The notes beneath the pieces were generated by a model that saw only the letters and a list, made by a program, of their open reading frames with translations, ran no database searches and was not told the origin of the DNA. Position numbers and translations under genes: made by a program. This document shows positions 42,500 through 55,028 of a stretch of 64,000 nt of DNA, piece by piece. Position 1 is the stretch's first letter; each line of letters begins with the position of its first letter. Source of the stretch: Adiantum capillus-veneris (Eukaryota; Streptophyta; Polypodiopsida; Polypodiales; Pteridaceae). The stretch lies in NCBI GenBank assembly GCA_014529385.2, contig CM043971.1, forward strand, positions 84,237,340 to 84,301,339, read 5' to 3'.

Positions 42500-44290
42500 A
42501 AGGTTGTGTGCTGATAAGTGGCGAGAAAACTAGACTACAACTAGTATATACAAGAGGTGATATAAGATGGCTCTTAACCTATGCCCACTAGCTCACTCTA
42601 AACATGCCCTAGTGTAGATGAAACATGCATACCACTAGAACTAGAGCCACGATGACACTCGTCATGCAAGTATCGAGTGACAACCTGCATGGCTCCACAA
42701 TGCACAATGCCAGTGAAAGTCATCGCACAACTGACAACTCCCACTGCAAATGCACCAATTGCATAAGCAAGATCAGGTCTCGAGCCGCACTATGTGTGCC
42801 AACCTATCCCTCTCAGCAACCGCAGTGCCATATGCATCCTCATCAAGAACCATCTGACTATGCACCACCATGTCAGCATCATTTGGCAAATTCATAACTG
42901 ATGAGAATGATTGTAAAAACAAAAAATTAGCACCACTGCAATCACACACAACTATGTGAATGACATTGTCACCCTCAAATGTATCAGACGCATCATAGAA
43001 CAATGCATCAGTTTCTAGATCAACTAATGTTACCTCTATGGATGACTGACAAAGTTGTGCATCCCCATAGATAACACTGTATGTGTGAATGTCACCACGA
43101 GAAAAATACACAACCTACTCTCCATGCAGCACATCTGCAAAAGAGACACGTCTCATCTCTCGCTCCAAACATGGCTGCAAATACAGAGAGACTACATCGC
43201 CTCGTGTGTCGGAAATATGCAAAGGGTATACCAGATCACTTCTAACACCTCTGGCTATCAGAAGTGATCCCCAATGCATCTAGAAAGACTCTTCTCTAAG
43301 CAGTACATAATGCCCACTACTCTACAATTGATGCACTAAAATGAGACTTTGACTGAGTCCTGGTACATAACGTACATCTCGTAGCGTAAGCAATACACCG
43401 CTAGGTAAAGACATGCACACATCTTTAGCACACTCTATGGCATATGTTGAACCATTTATTAACAAATATCTTAATCTAACCTTTTTAATTAAGAAGGATT
43501 AGGCTAATTATCGTTAGGGTTAATCAATTAGAGATTAACTCTAATGATTTTTGCGTAGTGTTCTCCCTAGATGAGAGAGAAAGTATGAAGGATCCGAGTC
43601 TGGGAAATTATGAAGAGAAGAGGTCCTTTTATAGCTTTTTCTGGGCATCTAGCAGTTTCCCCACAGCCCAAGTAGCCCCCCAGCTTGTATTTTGCACCAT
43701 TTTCAGCTATCATTGTGTTTGGCAAGTTTCCCCAGCTTCCACACTCCCCCCATACCTTCCAAAATTTACTTGGTTGATTTTTGCAGATCATTAATGATGA
43801 AAATTGGATTTTTCTAGCTAATTCTAGAACCTTAGTGTAAAGAGTCTTTGCTAATGATTAATACTAGAACCATCCAATTTTTGTTACTAATTGAATTTCT
43901 ATTGTAATTTTCCAGGACCCGTAGCTGTTCTAGTTTTTTATCAGATTCAGATTCTGAAAATTTCCAAACATAGTAAAGCTCTGCTTATGATTCCAAAAAT
44001 ACCAAAATTAATAGTGTTTGGAATCCTTCAATAGTGTTTTTTATTAAGTTATGCAAGCTTTGTACAAATTTTAAGGTTTCGGAAACTGGAAACCTTACAA
44101 CAATGAAGCATCAGTTGCGGGAGTGCTAGTCATTGTGGAGATAGTCGTGCACATGTAGATACTTTAGAGTTTGTCAAAAAGCGTTAATTATCAGAAAAAT
44201 GTTATTTTGGAACATCTCTACTATTCCTTCAGCGGTCACATAATCGCAAATGGTAGGTTGAGTGCCATCTGCATTGCAGTCTTTTATCCA
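42500..44290. other. Unassigned spacer
   Basis: Contains a minus-strand open stretch at 42773-43111 that I do not recognise, and AT-rich sequence at 43440-44100. No domain, splice pattern or repeat structure supports a gene. Confidence 0.35.
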
Positions 44291-44379
44291 CTGCTCTACA
44301 TGGCTGCCATTTCAATAACGTGAAATGAGCATTGGCCGCTCCACATGGAGAACCATCGAAAGTGGATAATTAATTTTGC

Positions 44380-45085
44380 TATGAGCGATGTCCAAAACTT
44401 TGGCCTCATCTTTAACCTGTTGATCCACTGTGCAAGTGGACTTTGAAGATCTTCGCCCCATACATTGGATCTTTAAATGCAGGATGGGTGACACCCACAT
44501 GCTTCACGAGTGCCCATCTCCCTTCTCTAAGTTGTGGAGCTTGTATGTTGAAGATTGCAGTATCTGATAAAAGATTCAATAGAGGAGGGAGCTATGACTG
44601 GTCTAGAGCAAGAGCGGAATAGCACCAGGCTCTATTCTAATGGTAGCTCTTGGATCTTTTGGTAGCACTGAAAGAGGTGGCTTCCACTCTCATTTTCTTT
44701 GCTGATCTTTCTAGCTTCTCCTTGCTCTTGAATTCAACATACAAATGTTTTACAAGTTGTATGTGAGTAGCTATGCCTGGTTAAGTAGTGATTTTGGGAT
44801 TTTTTAGGTCCTGAAAAATCTTTGCAATCTACCCAATAGACTGCTTGACCATGTTCAATAATGAACCTGATGTCATTAGAGATATGTCAAAAGCAGCGGG
44901 CATAAATACGAGTTGAATCTGCTCAAATATAGACTTTGCTAAGGCCTCTATGAATTGGTAATAATAATTTGGATCTGAAGGGTTTAGGTAGCAAAAAATC
45001 GCAGGCTCTGACATGTGGGCATACTACAATTTTGAAGACAAACTTTCATTGATGTTTTGCAGCCTTGCTGTCCACCATATCTGTA
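44380..45085 (-). pseudogene. Degraded coding sequence, family unknown
   Basis: Minus strand, after an acceptor-like CTTACAG: IWWTARLQNINESLSSKL, TAG, then MSEPAIFCYLNPSDPNYYYQ, FIEALAKSIFEQIQLVF and a Lys/Arg-rich helix (EFKSKEKLERSAKKMRVEA), ending around LREGRWALVKHVGVTHPAF. The frame is held for about 230 codons and broken only by stops (mostly TAG). Composition looks like a real decayed protein, but I do not recognise the family. It could be a host pseudogene exon or an unclassified transposon protein. Confidence 0.4.
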
Positions 45086-46432
45086 AGATATAATTTTAAA
45101 ACATAAACATTATAAAATGAGAGGGCAATATATCAAAATTGTATCATGACCCTAAACCATCAACATCTAACATAATTTGTAGCAACAAACACTATGTTAT
45201 GATTGCAAACCATACACTATACAGTAAATGATTGAAAGTTAAAGAGAAAACAAAGCACACACAAAGAGAGAGATATAGAGAGAGGTGAACATGGGAGGAG
45301 TGTGAGGGATGCTCATCACAAGAATTGGAACCTATTATCTGCATTACAAAACACACGTAAACGGTCAAAGCGTATATGTGAACAACTCAGCTTTATGTGA
45401 GGTACACTCAACACAAGTCCAGGATGTTGTTGTAATGTTGATTGATAGTTTAGTCAATTTAATCCCTAATCCCTAATCCCTGATGAAGTGTGTGTAATGC
45501 ACAACACAACTATCAGTGTGGACAGTTTAACAATCTCAGATTGTAGCCAAACATCCTACATATCTACATCCAAGACAACACCAATTCATCTAGTGATGAA
45601 CAATGACTTTGTTGGGAAACAAACAAATTGGAACACCTCTATAGCGATGTCACCCAAGAGCGTTGAAAGAGCACTACAAGAACACCAAAATCTTTGGAAA
45701 ATCTCTCTGAAACACCACAAGTCCAACAAGAGTAGTCCTCTTGGGAATTTACTAGCCGTCCCCCACCCAAGAGACTATGTCACTTAGGAGCAAAACAAGA
45801 GCCTCTCCTTTCACAATTAAATGACACAAACCCATCACTTCAACATCAATTCCACAATTCATAGATACATGCCTTCCCAATCTGCCTGTACACAATTTTC
45901 CACTAGGCTGCCATAGCCATAACCTTGCAGAGAGCTAGTTGTAACCTGAAGAAAACAACTCCAATTGGGGCACTTTAAAGCTTGAGAGAAATCTTGAAAC
46001 ATGACCGGAGAGAAAGATGAAGATGACCAAATTTGAATCTACACGCCGCTACATGCAAAATTGATGCGAACAGGGAGCTGTCCCAACACAACTACACGTA
46101 GAGTAGGCAAGACGAGGGCAAAAACTGCATCAGAAACCATCAAGGAGGCACAACGAGCTCAAACCTGCCATTTTCTGGAGTTTGGTTGAACTTTTTTTAG
46201 TTTGTGAGCTTAAGTTATATACAAGTCTCGCTTCAAAAAACTAACTCACGGGCACTTACAATAGCCCGACAGTTGTCACTAGACTAGCGACTTGCACTGC
46301 ATGTACATGCGCTTGCAAAAGCAATCATAAATCCCAAAAGAACTTGTCCAAATACTCTAATGAAATTCTATCTGAAGACCATATGCACAATTTTTACCCA
46401 AAATGGGGTTCTCAAAATGCGTGCAACATAGT

Positions 46433-47194
46433 TTACGAACCCCCGAGTGTGCTAGAGCATTCATGCTCAGCAGTAGCATAAGCATATTGTCCACTCGGAT
46501 CAAAGGTCCATACAACATAAGCACAAAATTCATGAAGAAACACCATCCATATCAATTCTCTCACTCCCAATATCAAAGCATAAACCATATGTAGAATCCA
46601 AATCCTCATTAAGCATAAAGTACTCTCAATAGATACCAGATAGAGACACCCTTTCATTACTATAGCATGCAAGGAAGCCTTTAACATTTCATCCAAAAAT
46701 TCTTCAACTTTTACCTCAGCCATTTTCATATCCTCTTTCATATTCATCTCATTATCCCTACACTTAACTAAGCATCCATCCACCAATTCAACCACACCAT
46801 GCTTGATAGGTAAGCCACCCTTCATACATAACTTAGGCTTCTTAATAAGAGGATCAAGAAAGGTAGCATTAACCGTATTCACATGACATATAAAAAGAGA
46901 ATCTCCATCATTTTTCACATCCTTTAATCTCTCAATATTCTCTTCATCATCAGCTAAGACACGGCTACCCACATCATCATACAAATTATCAAGTTTCTCA
47001 TTGATAGGCTCTTCATCAACAACACAAGTAGTATACCTAATTGCTTCATCGCCCTTTTGCATACAATCACCAAAATCATATACTCGAGAGCCCTCATCAT
47101 ACACATCACCCTCTTTGTCATTTTTATCTTCCTTGACCTCCATCATGTGATCTTTGACTACTTCATCCACACAAAGAGAACTCCCAAGAGTCAC
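46433..47194 (-). pseudogene. Acidic C-terminal extension of the gag-only element
   Basis: About 250 codons on the minus strand, rich in Asp, Glu and Lys at the start (VVKDHMMEVKEDKNDKEGD) and hydrophobic towards the end. It sits where pol would be. A one-base shift near 47250 separates it from gag; the joined frame reads NEEENVCDTNVTLGS. No known domain. It might be a spacer that stayed open, or a protein particular to this family. Confidence 0.45.
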
Positions 47195-48161
47195 ATTTGT
47201 ATCACAAACATTCTCCTCTTCATTAGAACATACATTAGAAGCATCATCCTGTGACTTGGATATTCAAAATTCTCATTTCCTTGCATTTGAGACTCATTCA
47301 TGATAGCCTTCTTGCCTACATACACCTTACTAGCATCATCATCTTTGACATGAAGGTTGACATCAAATCGCTTAAACAACAAAGATTGCATACATTGAGC
47401 ATTCTTCTCAATCTCATTATGCATATGGAATTCTTCTTTCACATGCTCAAGAGAATGAGAAACATGGAAGTTTGTATTGCAGATGTTGTCCATATTTATA
47501 TCTAAAACATAAGATACATTTGGCTTCACATCTTCTTGCAATCCAAGCTGCTTCACTCTCTCTAGCTTCCATTCCTTATGCTTTGCAACCTTTATTGCAT
47601 CATCAAATGTAAGTGGCCTTTTAAGATCAACATTTAACTTCAAATCAGCCCTCAAACTTTGCATAAACATACACTTTTTAAGCATAAGATGAGGAACATC
47701 ATTGCCCAAAGAAACACACCATCTTCACCACAAAGCATTGAATTCCTTGACAAAGGAATCTACACTCTGACCATCACATTGCACAAGTCCTTCAATGGAG
47801 TGCCATACATCTGTTGGGTCCTCTACCTTACTAAACCTCTCAAGAAACACCTTCTTGACCTTACAATAAGTCATCACTTGTGAAGGTTGAGATGATTTAC
47901 ACCAAGACTCATACTCATCATACCATGTCCTTGCATAATCTTTCAAGCAAAAGAATAAAATCTTGAGCTAATCATTGGATCTTCCTTATTTGCAATCAAA
48001 CAAGAAAATTCAATCTTCTCAATGAATGCATCAACATCCTCACCTACATGACCATAGAACGTTGGAAACTCTGTCACCATAGACATCAAAGCTGTCAATT
48101 GAAGGTCACTTGAAGAAGATCCTCGATGGTCGGCACCAAAACACTGTTGGGAAACAAACAA
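47191..48161 (-). pseudogene. gag: Retrotransposon gag of the gag-only element
   Basis: Minus strand from about 48161: FYGHVGEDVDAFIEKIEFSC, then frameshifted FALKDYARTWYDEYE, VKKVFLERFSKVEDPTDVWH, DSFVKEFNALW, stop, VPHLMLKKCMFMQSLRADLK, LTFDDAIKVAKHKEWKLER. This is the helical core of gypsy gag (retrotrans_gag: WY..., F...F, L..L.Q, V..F...F..L). No zinc knuckle remains. Gag alone allows packaging and mobilisation by a helper. Confidence 0.72.
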
Positions 48162-49004
48162 ATTGGAACACCTCTATAGTGATGTCACCCAAGAGCGTTG
48201 AAAGAGAACTTCAAGAATACCAAAATCTTTGGAAAATCCCTTTGAAACACCACAAGTCCAACAAGAGTAGTCCCCTTGGGAATTTACTAGCCGTCGCCCA
48301 CCCAAGAGACTATGTCACCTAAGAGCAAAACCCTGTCAAAGCACGGATTTACAGCACACGCCAACCAATGCATATGAAGACAAGAGCCTCTCCTTTCACA
48401 ATTAAATGACACAAACCCACAACTTCAACATCAATTCCCGATTCATAGATACATGCCTTCCCAATCTGCATGTACACAATTTGCCACTAGGCTGCCATAG
48501 CCATAACCCTGCAGAGAACTAGTCGTAACCTGAAGAGCACAACTCCAATTGGGGCACTTTAAAGCTTGAAAAATGAATGGCGAGAAATATGAAGATGAAC
48601 CAATTTGAATCTACACGCCGCTACATGAAAAATTGATGCGAATAGGGAGCTGTCCCAACACGACTACACGTAGAGTAGGCAAGGCGAGGGCAAAAACTCC
48701 AACAGAAACCATCAAGGAGGCACAACGAGCTCAAACCTGCCATTTTATGGAGTTTGGATGAACTTTTTTTAGTTTGTACATGCGTTTAAGTTATATACAA
48801 GTCTCGCTTCAAAAAATCACTCACGGGCACTTACAGTAGCCCGATAGCTGTCACTAGACTAGCGACTTGCAGTGCATGTACATGCGCTTGCAAAAGAAAT
48901 CATAAAAGCCCAAAAGAACTTGTCCAAATACTCTAATGAAAGTCTATCTCAAGACCATATGTACAATTTTTACCCAAAATGGGGTTCTCAAAATGCGTGC
49001 AACA

Positions 49005-50143
49005 ACGTATCTATAGATTAGAAAGTACAAGGGAAATCAATGTCATGCTAAGATGAAGAGGGCATAGTTATGCATCTCTCCACTCTTAGGTAGACGAGTG
49101 TAACCCTCATATTTATATGTACTAAGAACGATGATGTGACCTAGTCTAATCCCTAACGAAGTGTGTGAAACTCACAACAAAAACATAAGAGGAAAACTTA
49201 ACAACCTCACATGCAGGCCAAATATTGTATGTATCTACATCCAAGACAACACCAAGTGATGAAAAATGGCGTGTCTTTGGAGTTCGAAGAACAAGGATAA
49301 ATAGTGTGTCACATAAAGATGAAGAGGTAATGAAGTATGGATCACTCAGTGTTTGATGAGCAGTACTCTTGCATTTTTATGTGGTACAAATGATGATATG
49401 TCCTTATCTAAAATTGAGAAACCTATAGGTCACTCTGAAGTGAGAGGTATAGCATCATGCCTACTACACTCCACGAGTTGACCACTAAACTCTAGCTCAA
49501 CTCTCTGGTGACTAGTGAGAGACAAACTATTACACCACACGAGTGAGAATCTAAGTATATCCTAAAACCCTTTCTTGCAGGGAGCCATGTGGCTGCACAA
49601 CACAAGAAGAGTGACTAGATTTTACTCATTTCTAGACTGAGCCATATGGATACACACCTGGAAGTGGCCTATAGCCTACAAGCCAACTCTGTGGTAAGAG
49701 AAAAATTGCTACACCACACGAGTTTGGCACAACACAAAAAACAAGTTAGTATGCGTAAGCAAGTGAAAATTATACCTCAATAGTCTCTACCTACCGGTAA
49801 ATGCACTGGAGGTCTCCAAGGGTAGTCTATCAAAACTCTGCAATGCAAAAGACAATTGCCAATTTTGATCAAAAGCAACGATTGTTATTTATATTAGCAA
49901 TTTTTTGACTCGAAGATACTTTGATCAAAACTAAAAAAATACAGGTATTCGGCCATTATTCGGGAACTATAATAGTGTTTTATACGTATAGTTTTTTCAA
50001 TACAGTCATATATAAAGATTCAAAAAAACCACTGCAAGGTAAATTACAAGGCTTCAATCTTCATTGCAAGGGTACCATATACAATGAATAAAAAATTCAT
50101 TGTAATTCACCCCAATTGTGACGTCTATAAAGATAAATTTAGG
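49005..50143. other. Unassigned spacer
   Basis: No gene supported. Carries the right-hand copy of the 140-bp flank repeat (49145-49262) and short CTACACCACACGAGT repeats (about 49525 and 49707). Confidence 0.4.
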
Positions 50144-50536
50144 TTATCCAAAATAACATCTCTCTCTCATGAAATGGCTGCCACTAAATGTTGATAGTAT
50201 TTCTCCATTTTGAACATTGCCAATGGGAGCCTTGCATATATGACACTCTTTCTTATTCACCATGTTCTACATGAGACATGGCAAATGATACATATGGCCG
50301 CAAGATATTCTATAGTGACCACTCCATCTGTGGAAGAAGTTCTTGCAAATTGGGCAAGAACCCACAACATCTTTTGTGTAGACTGGAGGTGGCTACAATG
50401 TGTTGGGATGCTTGATCATGATCATGATTATTTGTTGTTGGCACTGCTCCTCCATTTCATGGAGCTCACGCCTAAGGAGCTTGATTTCTTTGTGTAACTA
50501 TTTGGAGATACTTATGTCGCAGGCTCCCATTGTCTA
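50144..50536 (-). pseudogene. Coiled coil plus RING-H2 zinc finger, minus strand
   Basis: Minus-strand frame: MGACDISISK, TAG, LHKEIKLLRRELHEMEEQCQ (heptad-like coiled coil), TAG, PPPVYTKDVVGS, then a RING: CPIC-x14-CGHMYHLPC-x10-CHIC, that is C-x2-C-x14-C-x-H-x2-H-x2-C-x10-C-x2-C, the RING-H2 spacing. It ends FSGSHFMRE and a TAA at 50144. RING fingers usually recruit E2 enzymes for ubiquitin transfer. In-frame stops at 50552, 50534, 50498, 50393 and 50267 are all TAG, plausibly from CAG. It may be the last exon of a host E3-ligase-like pseudogene or a captured fragment; I cannot decide which. Confidence 0.6.
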
Positions 50537-50702
50537 TGTAGAGGTACAGATCTATGTCTACAAATCCTCACAACATCATGTGTTTGCATAGTGGCATTGG
50601 CCAATTCATATCTCAGCTCCCCTCATGATATTATAATCATCTCACTGCGGATATCCACTATGGACTTATTGGGGACCCTGATACTAAAGTCCATCGACTC
50701 AT

Positions 50703-51283
50703 TTAGAATATATTGCATGGATAACATCTTTGCAAACCACAAGGGTTGGTTGGTGCCCACTCACTAGTCCATGCAGCAACTCTCGCTTGGTCATTCAGGC
50801 CAATTGCATTTGCAAGTAATCGTAATTGGTCATACACTTTTTTGGATTTCTCGCATTTGTCCATGCCTGACAGAAACACACTTACAATGTCTTCAATGAG
50901 CGACACTCATTACCCTTAAGCTTTAACAACAAAAAGTTTTGTGCATCACATGCATCACCATTTTGTGGAAATTAAGCATCATAGGAAAAAAATGACACTA
51001 CTGTTAAGACCACCATGTTGGATATACAACACACGTAGTACCTGATGACCATTTATGACTTTTAAAACATCACTTGGTTCAATTTATCACTGCATGACAC
51101 CGATTTAAATAACGTGCACATGATATCAAATGGTCCATGAGTGCTGAGAGAGTCAAAGAGTGAGAGCCTGATACAAATAGAATCCATCACTATAAAAAAA
51201 GCTCCATTGGCAAATTTGATGTTTAGAAATTGATTTAAATTTTCACAACACGCCACATACTCTATTGAATCACTTTTCACCAT
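50703..51283 (-). pseudogene. Open stretches upstream of the RING exon, unknown
   Basis: Two minus-strand segments: 51062-51283 (FANGAFFIVMDSICIRLSLF) and 50703-50906 (MSLIEDIVSVFLSGMDKCEK, KKVYDQLRLLANAIGLND). They precede the RING frame on the same strand and could be earlier exons of the same decayed gene, with TTTAACAACAAAAAG-like introns between. No domain recognised. Confidence 0.3.
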
Positions 51284-51299
51284 GGTCTATAAGTAGAGA

Positions 51300-52211
51300 G
51301 AGATATAAATAGACTACATGTTTACGGTGGATAGGTTAGTGTGCCGTTCATGGCATAAGCATGCTTGGAGAGGTTAGTGTAGAGCTTGAGAGAGAAACTA
51401 TAAAGACAAGGGTCCTACGGGCAAGGCAACCGGCACGGTCGAACAATGTGTACGCTAGGGGGAGGCTATAAGATAGCATGGTTGGGTGGAGACTAGCACA
51501 CACATTACCACCACGCTTTCACTGGTATCCGAGCTATTTGTAAGGTCTCTGACCCCGATCAAAAGAGCACCATTGTACCATGAAATGAACATAATGGAAA
51601 AAGTTACTATTTTTAGCAGTTTTCCAAATTTTGTCAGTGCCATGATGTTCAGAATGTTTTAAAGCTTTGAAATGCGAATTAAAATAATTTTTGTAAAAAA
51701 AATCCAAAAATAGAAAGTTTTTGGTCGCCCGACCCGTCTAGTTTTGACCGTCTCAAAAAACTGCACCCATACCCCGAATTTGAAAAAAATGCAATTTCCG
51801 ACCCCGGGGGGCTGCTAAACATGATAGGTACTCGTTCCACTACGCCTTAGTTAGAGCTCAGTTTAGCAATTTACGGCATCAAAATCCGACTCGTATAACC
51901 CGTTTTAGCCTAAAACCAATTTTTCATAAAATTGTCCGGGGAGGCACCGGGGGTCCGGGGCTGTGTGGGAACAGGTTCCAGGCCACTCCAGACTAGCTTT
52001 AGCAGCTAGGGGGCGCCCTCTTGCCTTGTGGGAGTCTTTGGGAAGTTTCCAAACTTGCAACTAAGTGTGAGAACCAGTTAACTAAACCAACTGGACACTT
52101 AGTGGGTAGGGGAACTGGACTTGCCAATGCAAGGACTGAGTGCTCACTCAGATGCTTATAGCAGCAAAAATCGATTTTCAGCCTGTAAGAGCCTATATTT
52201 AAAGGCCTACT

Positions 52212-52255
<44 letters not shown>

Positions 52256-53119
52256 CACATGCTCACACACATACAATGCACACACACACACACACACCTA
52301 CACACACTGGGAAGGTGCTGCCGGTACACACACCTTTTGAAGGAGAATCAAGGAGGGAGGTTTTGTTGAATTCTTGCCTCAAGAAGCTCGATTAAATCAG
52401 AGAATTGAGAGGATTATGAGCCCTTAATCACGGTAACCACGGTTTAATTAATGCCTTATGTAAATTCTTTTCATTACCATCTAAATTCCTCGTCTATTAT
52501 GCTTATTCCTAGTCGTAATTCTTTATAATTACTCTTTAATTTCTCTTTAACCATATTCTATTATGTAATCATCATCCCATAGCTAAATTATAAGCCATTC
52601 ATCACTCTTAATTAGTGATTAGTGCATGATTAACAGAATTTTCTCTCTCTAGGTAGCATAGTGATTAATCGACAAGCCGGTAACTGTGTAGATTGATGAA
52701 AATCACTTTTTTATTAACAATGTAGCTAAATTAGATCCATTCTCTTATGCATTAATATGTAATTAAGGAATAATTAATCCGTCGTTAAGTCTCTAAGAGT
52801 TGAATTTTCTTATACCTATGCATAAGGTGAATCTGCACCATCTATTTGCTAGGAAAGAGATTAATCATGCTTAATTCATCTCTCTGGTAGTTCCATTAGT
52901 GAAATCCTATTATTCTTAATCATGTAAGCCGAGTAATTATCTTTAGATCCGGTTCCCATAGGACTATGTGTCATCCATAATGATTGCTATATGGAAAAAT
53001 CTAGACCTCTCATATACGAGGGATTATTTAATGTTGCTAATCTATCAATTGGTTTGTTATGACGCTTGCGGACCTTAGCTCTTTTCTCCAAGTTAATTAT
53101 TTAAAGTGGTGAGTTTAAA
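51300..53119. other. Unassigned spacer, possibly LTR-derived
   Basis: No gene. GC-rich block at 51940-52060, TATA-like TATATTTAAAGG near 52192, (AC)n at 52211-52310, then AT-rich sequence to 53100. Promoter-like features could mark an old LTR, but no second copy is visible. Confidence 0.35.
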
Positions 53120-53268
53120 ATGGCCCCGGTTAAAAGGACTCGCTTTGGTGGAGCCCACGACCACGATGCAGGAACGAGTAAGGTGAACGGAAAGGGAAAA
53201 GCTCCCATGGACGAACAAATACCGGCCATCTCACGGGCCATCAACGAAGAAATGGAAGAGGTAGGTTA
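53120..53268 (+). CDS. Short ORF (49 aa), unknown
   Basis: MAPVKRTRFGGAHDHDAGTS then KVNGKGKAPMDEQIPAI and an acidic end; a GAG|GTAGGT splice-donor-like site overlaps its end. Could be the first codons of a gag gene or the first exon of something else. Weakly supported. Confidence 0.2.
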
Positions 53269-53549
53269 GAATTTCATTCAAGTTGTTTAATTTAACATTG
53301 CACACGTTTAGCTAGGAATGAACATATTCCCAAACACGTTGGAGAAATCCGACGGAAACCTCGGCATTGAATTCATTGTACATTAAGTTCTAAAGTAGGA
53401 AGGAAATGTTTGATGGGTATGCTGTTTGCAAGAGGAAAGAATGTCTGCTAGGGAAAATTTAGCTCGACATGTTCATTTTATTTCCAATGTTGAATCAGTC
53501 CTGACCCCCCTACTGATCACAGGGGACAGAGTTCCTCGTTAAGGGCTCT

Positions 53550-53672
53550 TGAATCCACGACTTGGTTTTTATGCGGTGGATACCCACGACTTGCTTTCTA
53601 TGCGGTGGAAACCCACGTCTTGCTTTCTATGCGGTGGGAGTGTCCATGACGTGCTTTCTATGCGGTGGACAT
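53550..53672 (+). repeat. Four-copy 29-31-bp minisatellite
   Basis: Units of the form CCACGACTTGCTTTCTATGC + GGTGG. The ends CCAC and GTGG are complementary, so each unit can form a small stem. Confidence 0.85.
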
Positions 53673-55028
53673 ACCTAGTTGTATGGACAGCTAGGCGACA
53701 ACGGGAGGAGTGAACTCTCGCTAGAGGGGGGATGTTGTACCTCTAGAACATTGGAATTTTAATGAATAATTTTGAGTAGAATTTTTACTAGAATACTGTC
53801 TTGGTGTTGTTTGCAATACTGATTGAAGGGCTGTCTTAACGAACAATGTGATTCGGAATTAAAACAAGGAATGTTTATGTTAAACAACCTTTGTGGTAGT
53901 AATTAGGTCACACAAGGAAGTGTGAGTATGGGGGTGGAAAGTGGAGGCTTGGCTCAGGTTTCCAATGCCTACGAGATGGGTGGTCCGGATTGGTCGGGAA
54001 CTCTCTGTCCCCATAGTGCTTACTTCGATATTAGTGATACTCATTGTTCCTAGAGCGGTGAAATCTCGAGAGTACGTGCCTCTGAAACATGGGGAAAAAG
54101 GCGCTCGGGGTTTCTCTCCTCTTGGAAGGTGGGTCTTAGGATCGCTAGATAGTTTAAGTACGCTTCCCCTGCGAGGTGGAGCTAGATCTCCCTGTTAGTA
54201 GGCTCGAATTCGACTCACCTTGTGATGAGAGATCGTCCGCTAGTCGAACCCTGAACCATTTTGTTTGATTCCGCAATAGATCTAGTGGCCACCAGGTTCA
54301 CCATCAAATCCGTTGGTTGATACGGCGGGGTGGGGACCTCACACCATTTTTGTGAAAGGGAAAAAGCAGGTTGCATGTGCATGCGACACACTGCTTCTCT
54401 CACATGTTTCGTAGACAGCGATGTCTCTGCTGTGCAGCAAAAGGAAGGCAGAACAATGTGTGAAGACAGACAACGAAAGCCAACCACTATGCCCTCCACA
54501 ACGCACGACTAAGGTGGGCGACCAAGGAAAACTAGACCGGCAACTCTACGGCTCCGAAGGCCCTGTTGGGGCCGTTGGCTCCGCGCGTAGGAAGGCCCGC
54601 TTAACCCTTGCATGAAGGAGGGTTGAACCCACCCCATCATGAGGGTAAGAGGCCATCACTCTACGATCAAGTTATTGAGCCATGTTGTGTATAACAAGGA
54701 AATATAGCATACTTGTGTTGACGAGAAAGCTAAAAGGTTAGGAAAAGCTTCAAACTTCAAGAAAGTAGTTTCACCCTTCCTTTTCACTTCTTGGAGGAAG
54801 TCAAGTTTTCCTCCAAAAACTCTTTTTTCCTCAAGAAGGTAGCTTCAAAGTGAACAAAAGCCTTCACAAAAACGACGAGTTTTTGTGAAGAATCCATGAA
54901 GATGTTCTTACGAAGAATGACACATGAAGCGCTACAGTTTCCACAAGGAGAGTTCGCATACATCGCAAATTGTCAAGCATAAAAAACACAAAGACTTTAA
55001 GCTTTACAAGGTTTCTTTACATTAGTGT
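53673..55028. other. Unassigned spacer, possibly LTR/leader of the downstream gypsy
   Basis: A purine tract followed by TGTTGTACC at about 53725-53742 resembles a PPT/LTR start. No matching LTR and no gene seen. Confidence 0.35.

Larger units (their letters stand above)
45610..49004 (-). mobile_element. Gag-only gypsy-type LTR element (TR-GAG/LARD-like)
   Basis: LTRs at 45610-46428 and 48145-49004, ends TGTTGGGAAACAAAC and GCGTGCAACA in plus orientation, about 95% similar with one 41-bp indel. Gag lies on the minus strand; a TTTTGGTGCC primer-type site follows the right (5') LTR. There is no protease, RT or integrase in the 1.7-kb interior. No matching 5-bp flanks were found. A related 140-bp sequence lies outside each LTR (about 45470-45609 and 49145-49262). 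Confidence 0.82.

Noticed and set aside
42773-43111. Minus-strand ORF of 112 aa as a gene
   Set aside because: No recognisable motif, no supporting splice or promoter signal and no relative in the window; kept only as a note in the spacer.
53941-54615. ORFs of 60-94 aa on both strands
   Set aside because: Short, overlapping, without domains or codon signal; likely chance frames in a GC-richer spacer.
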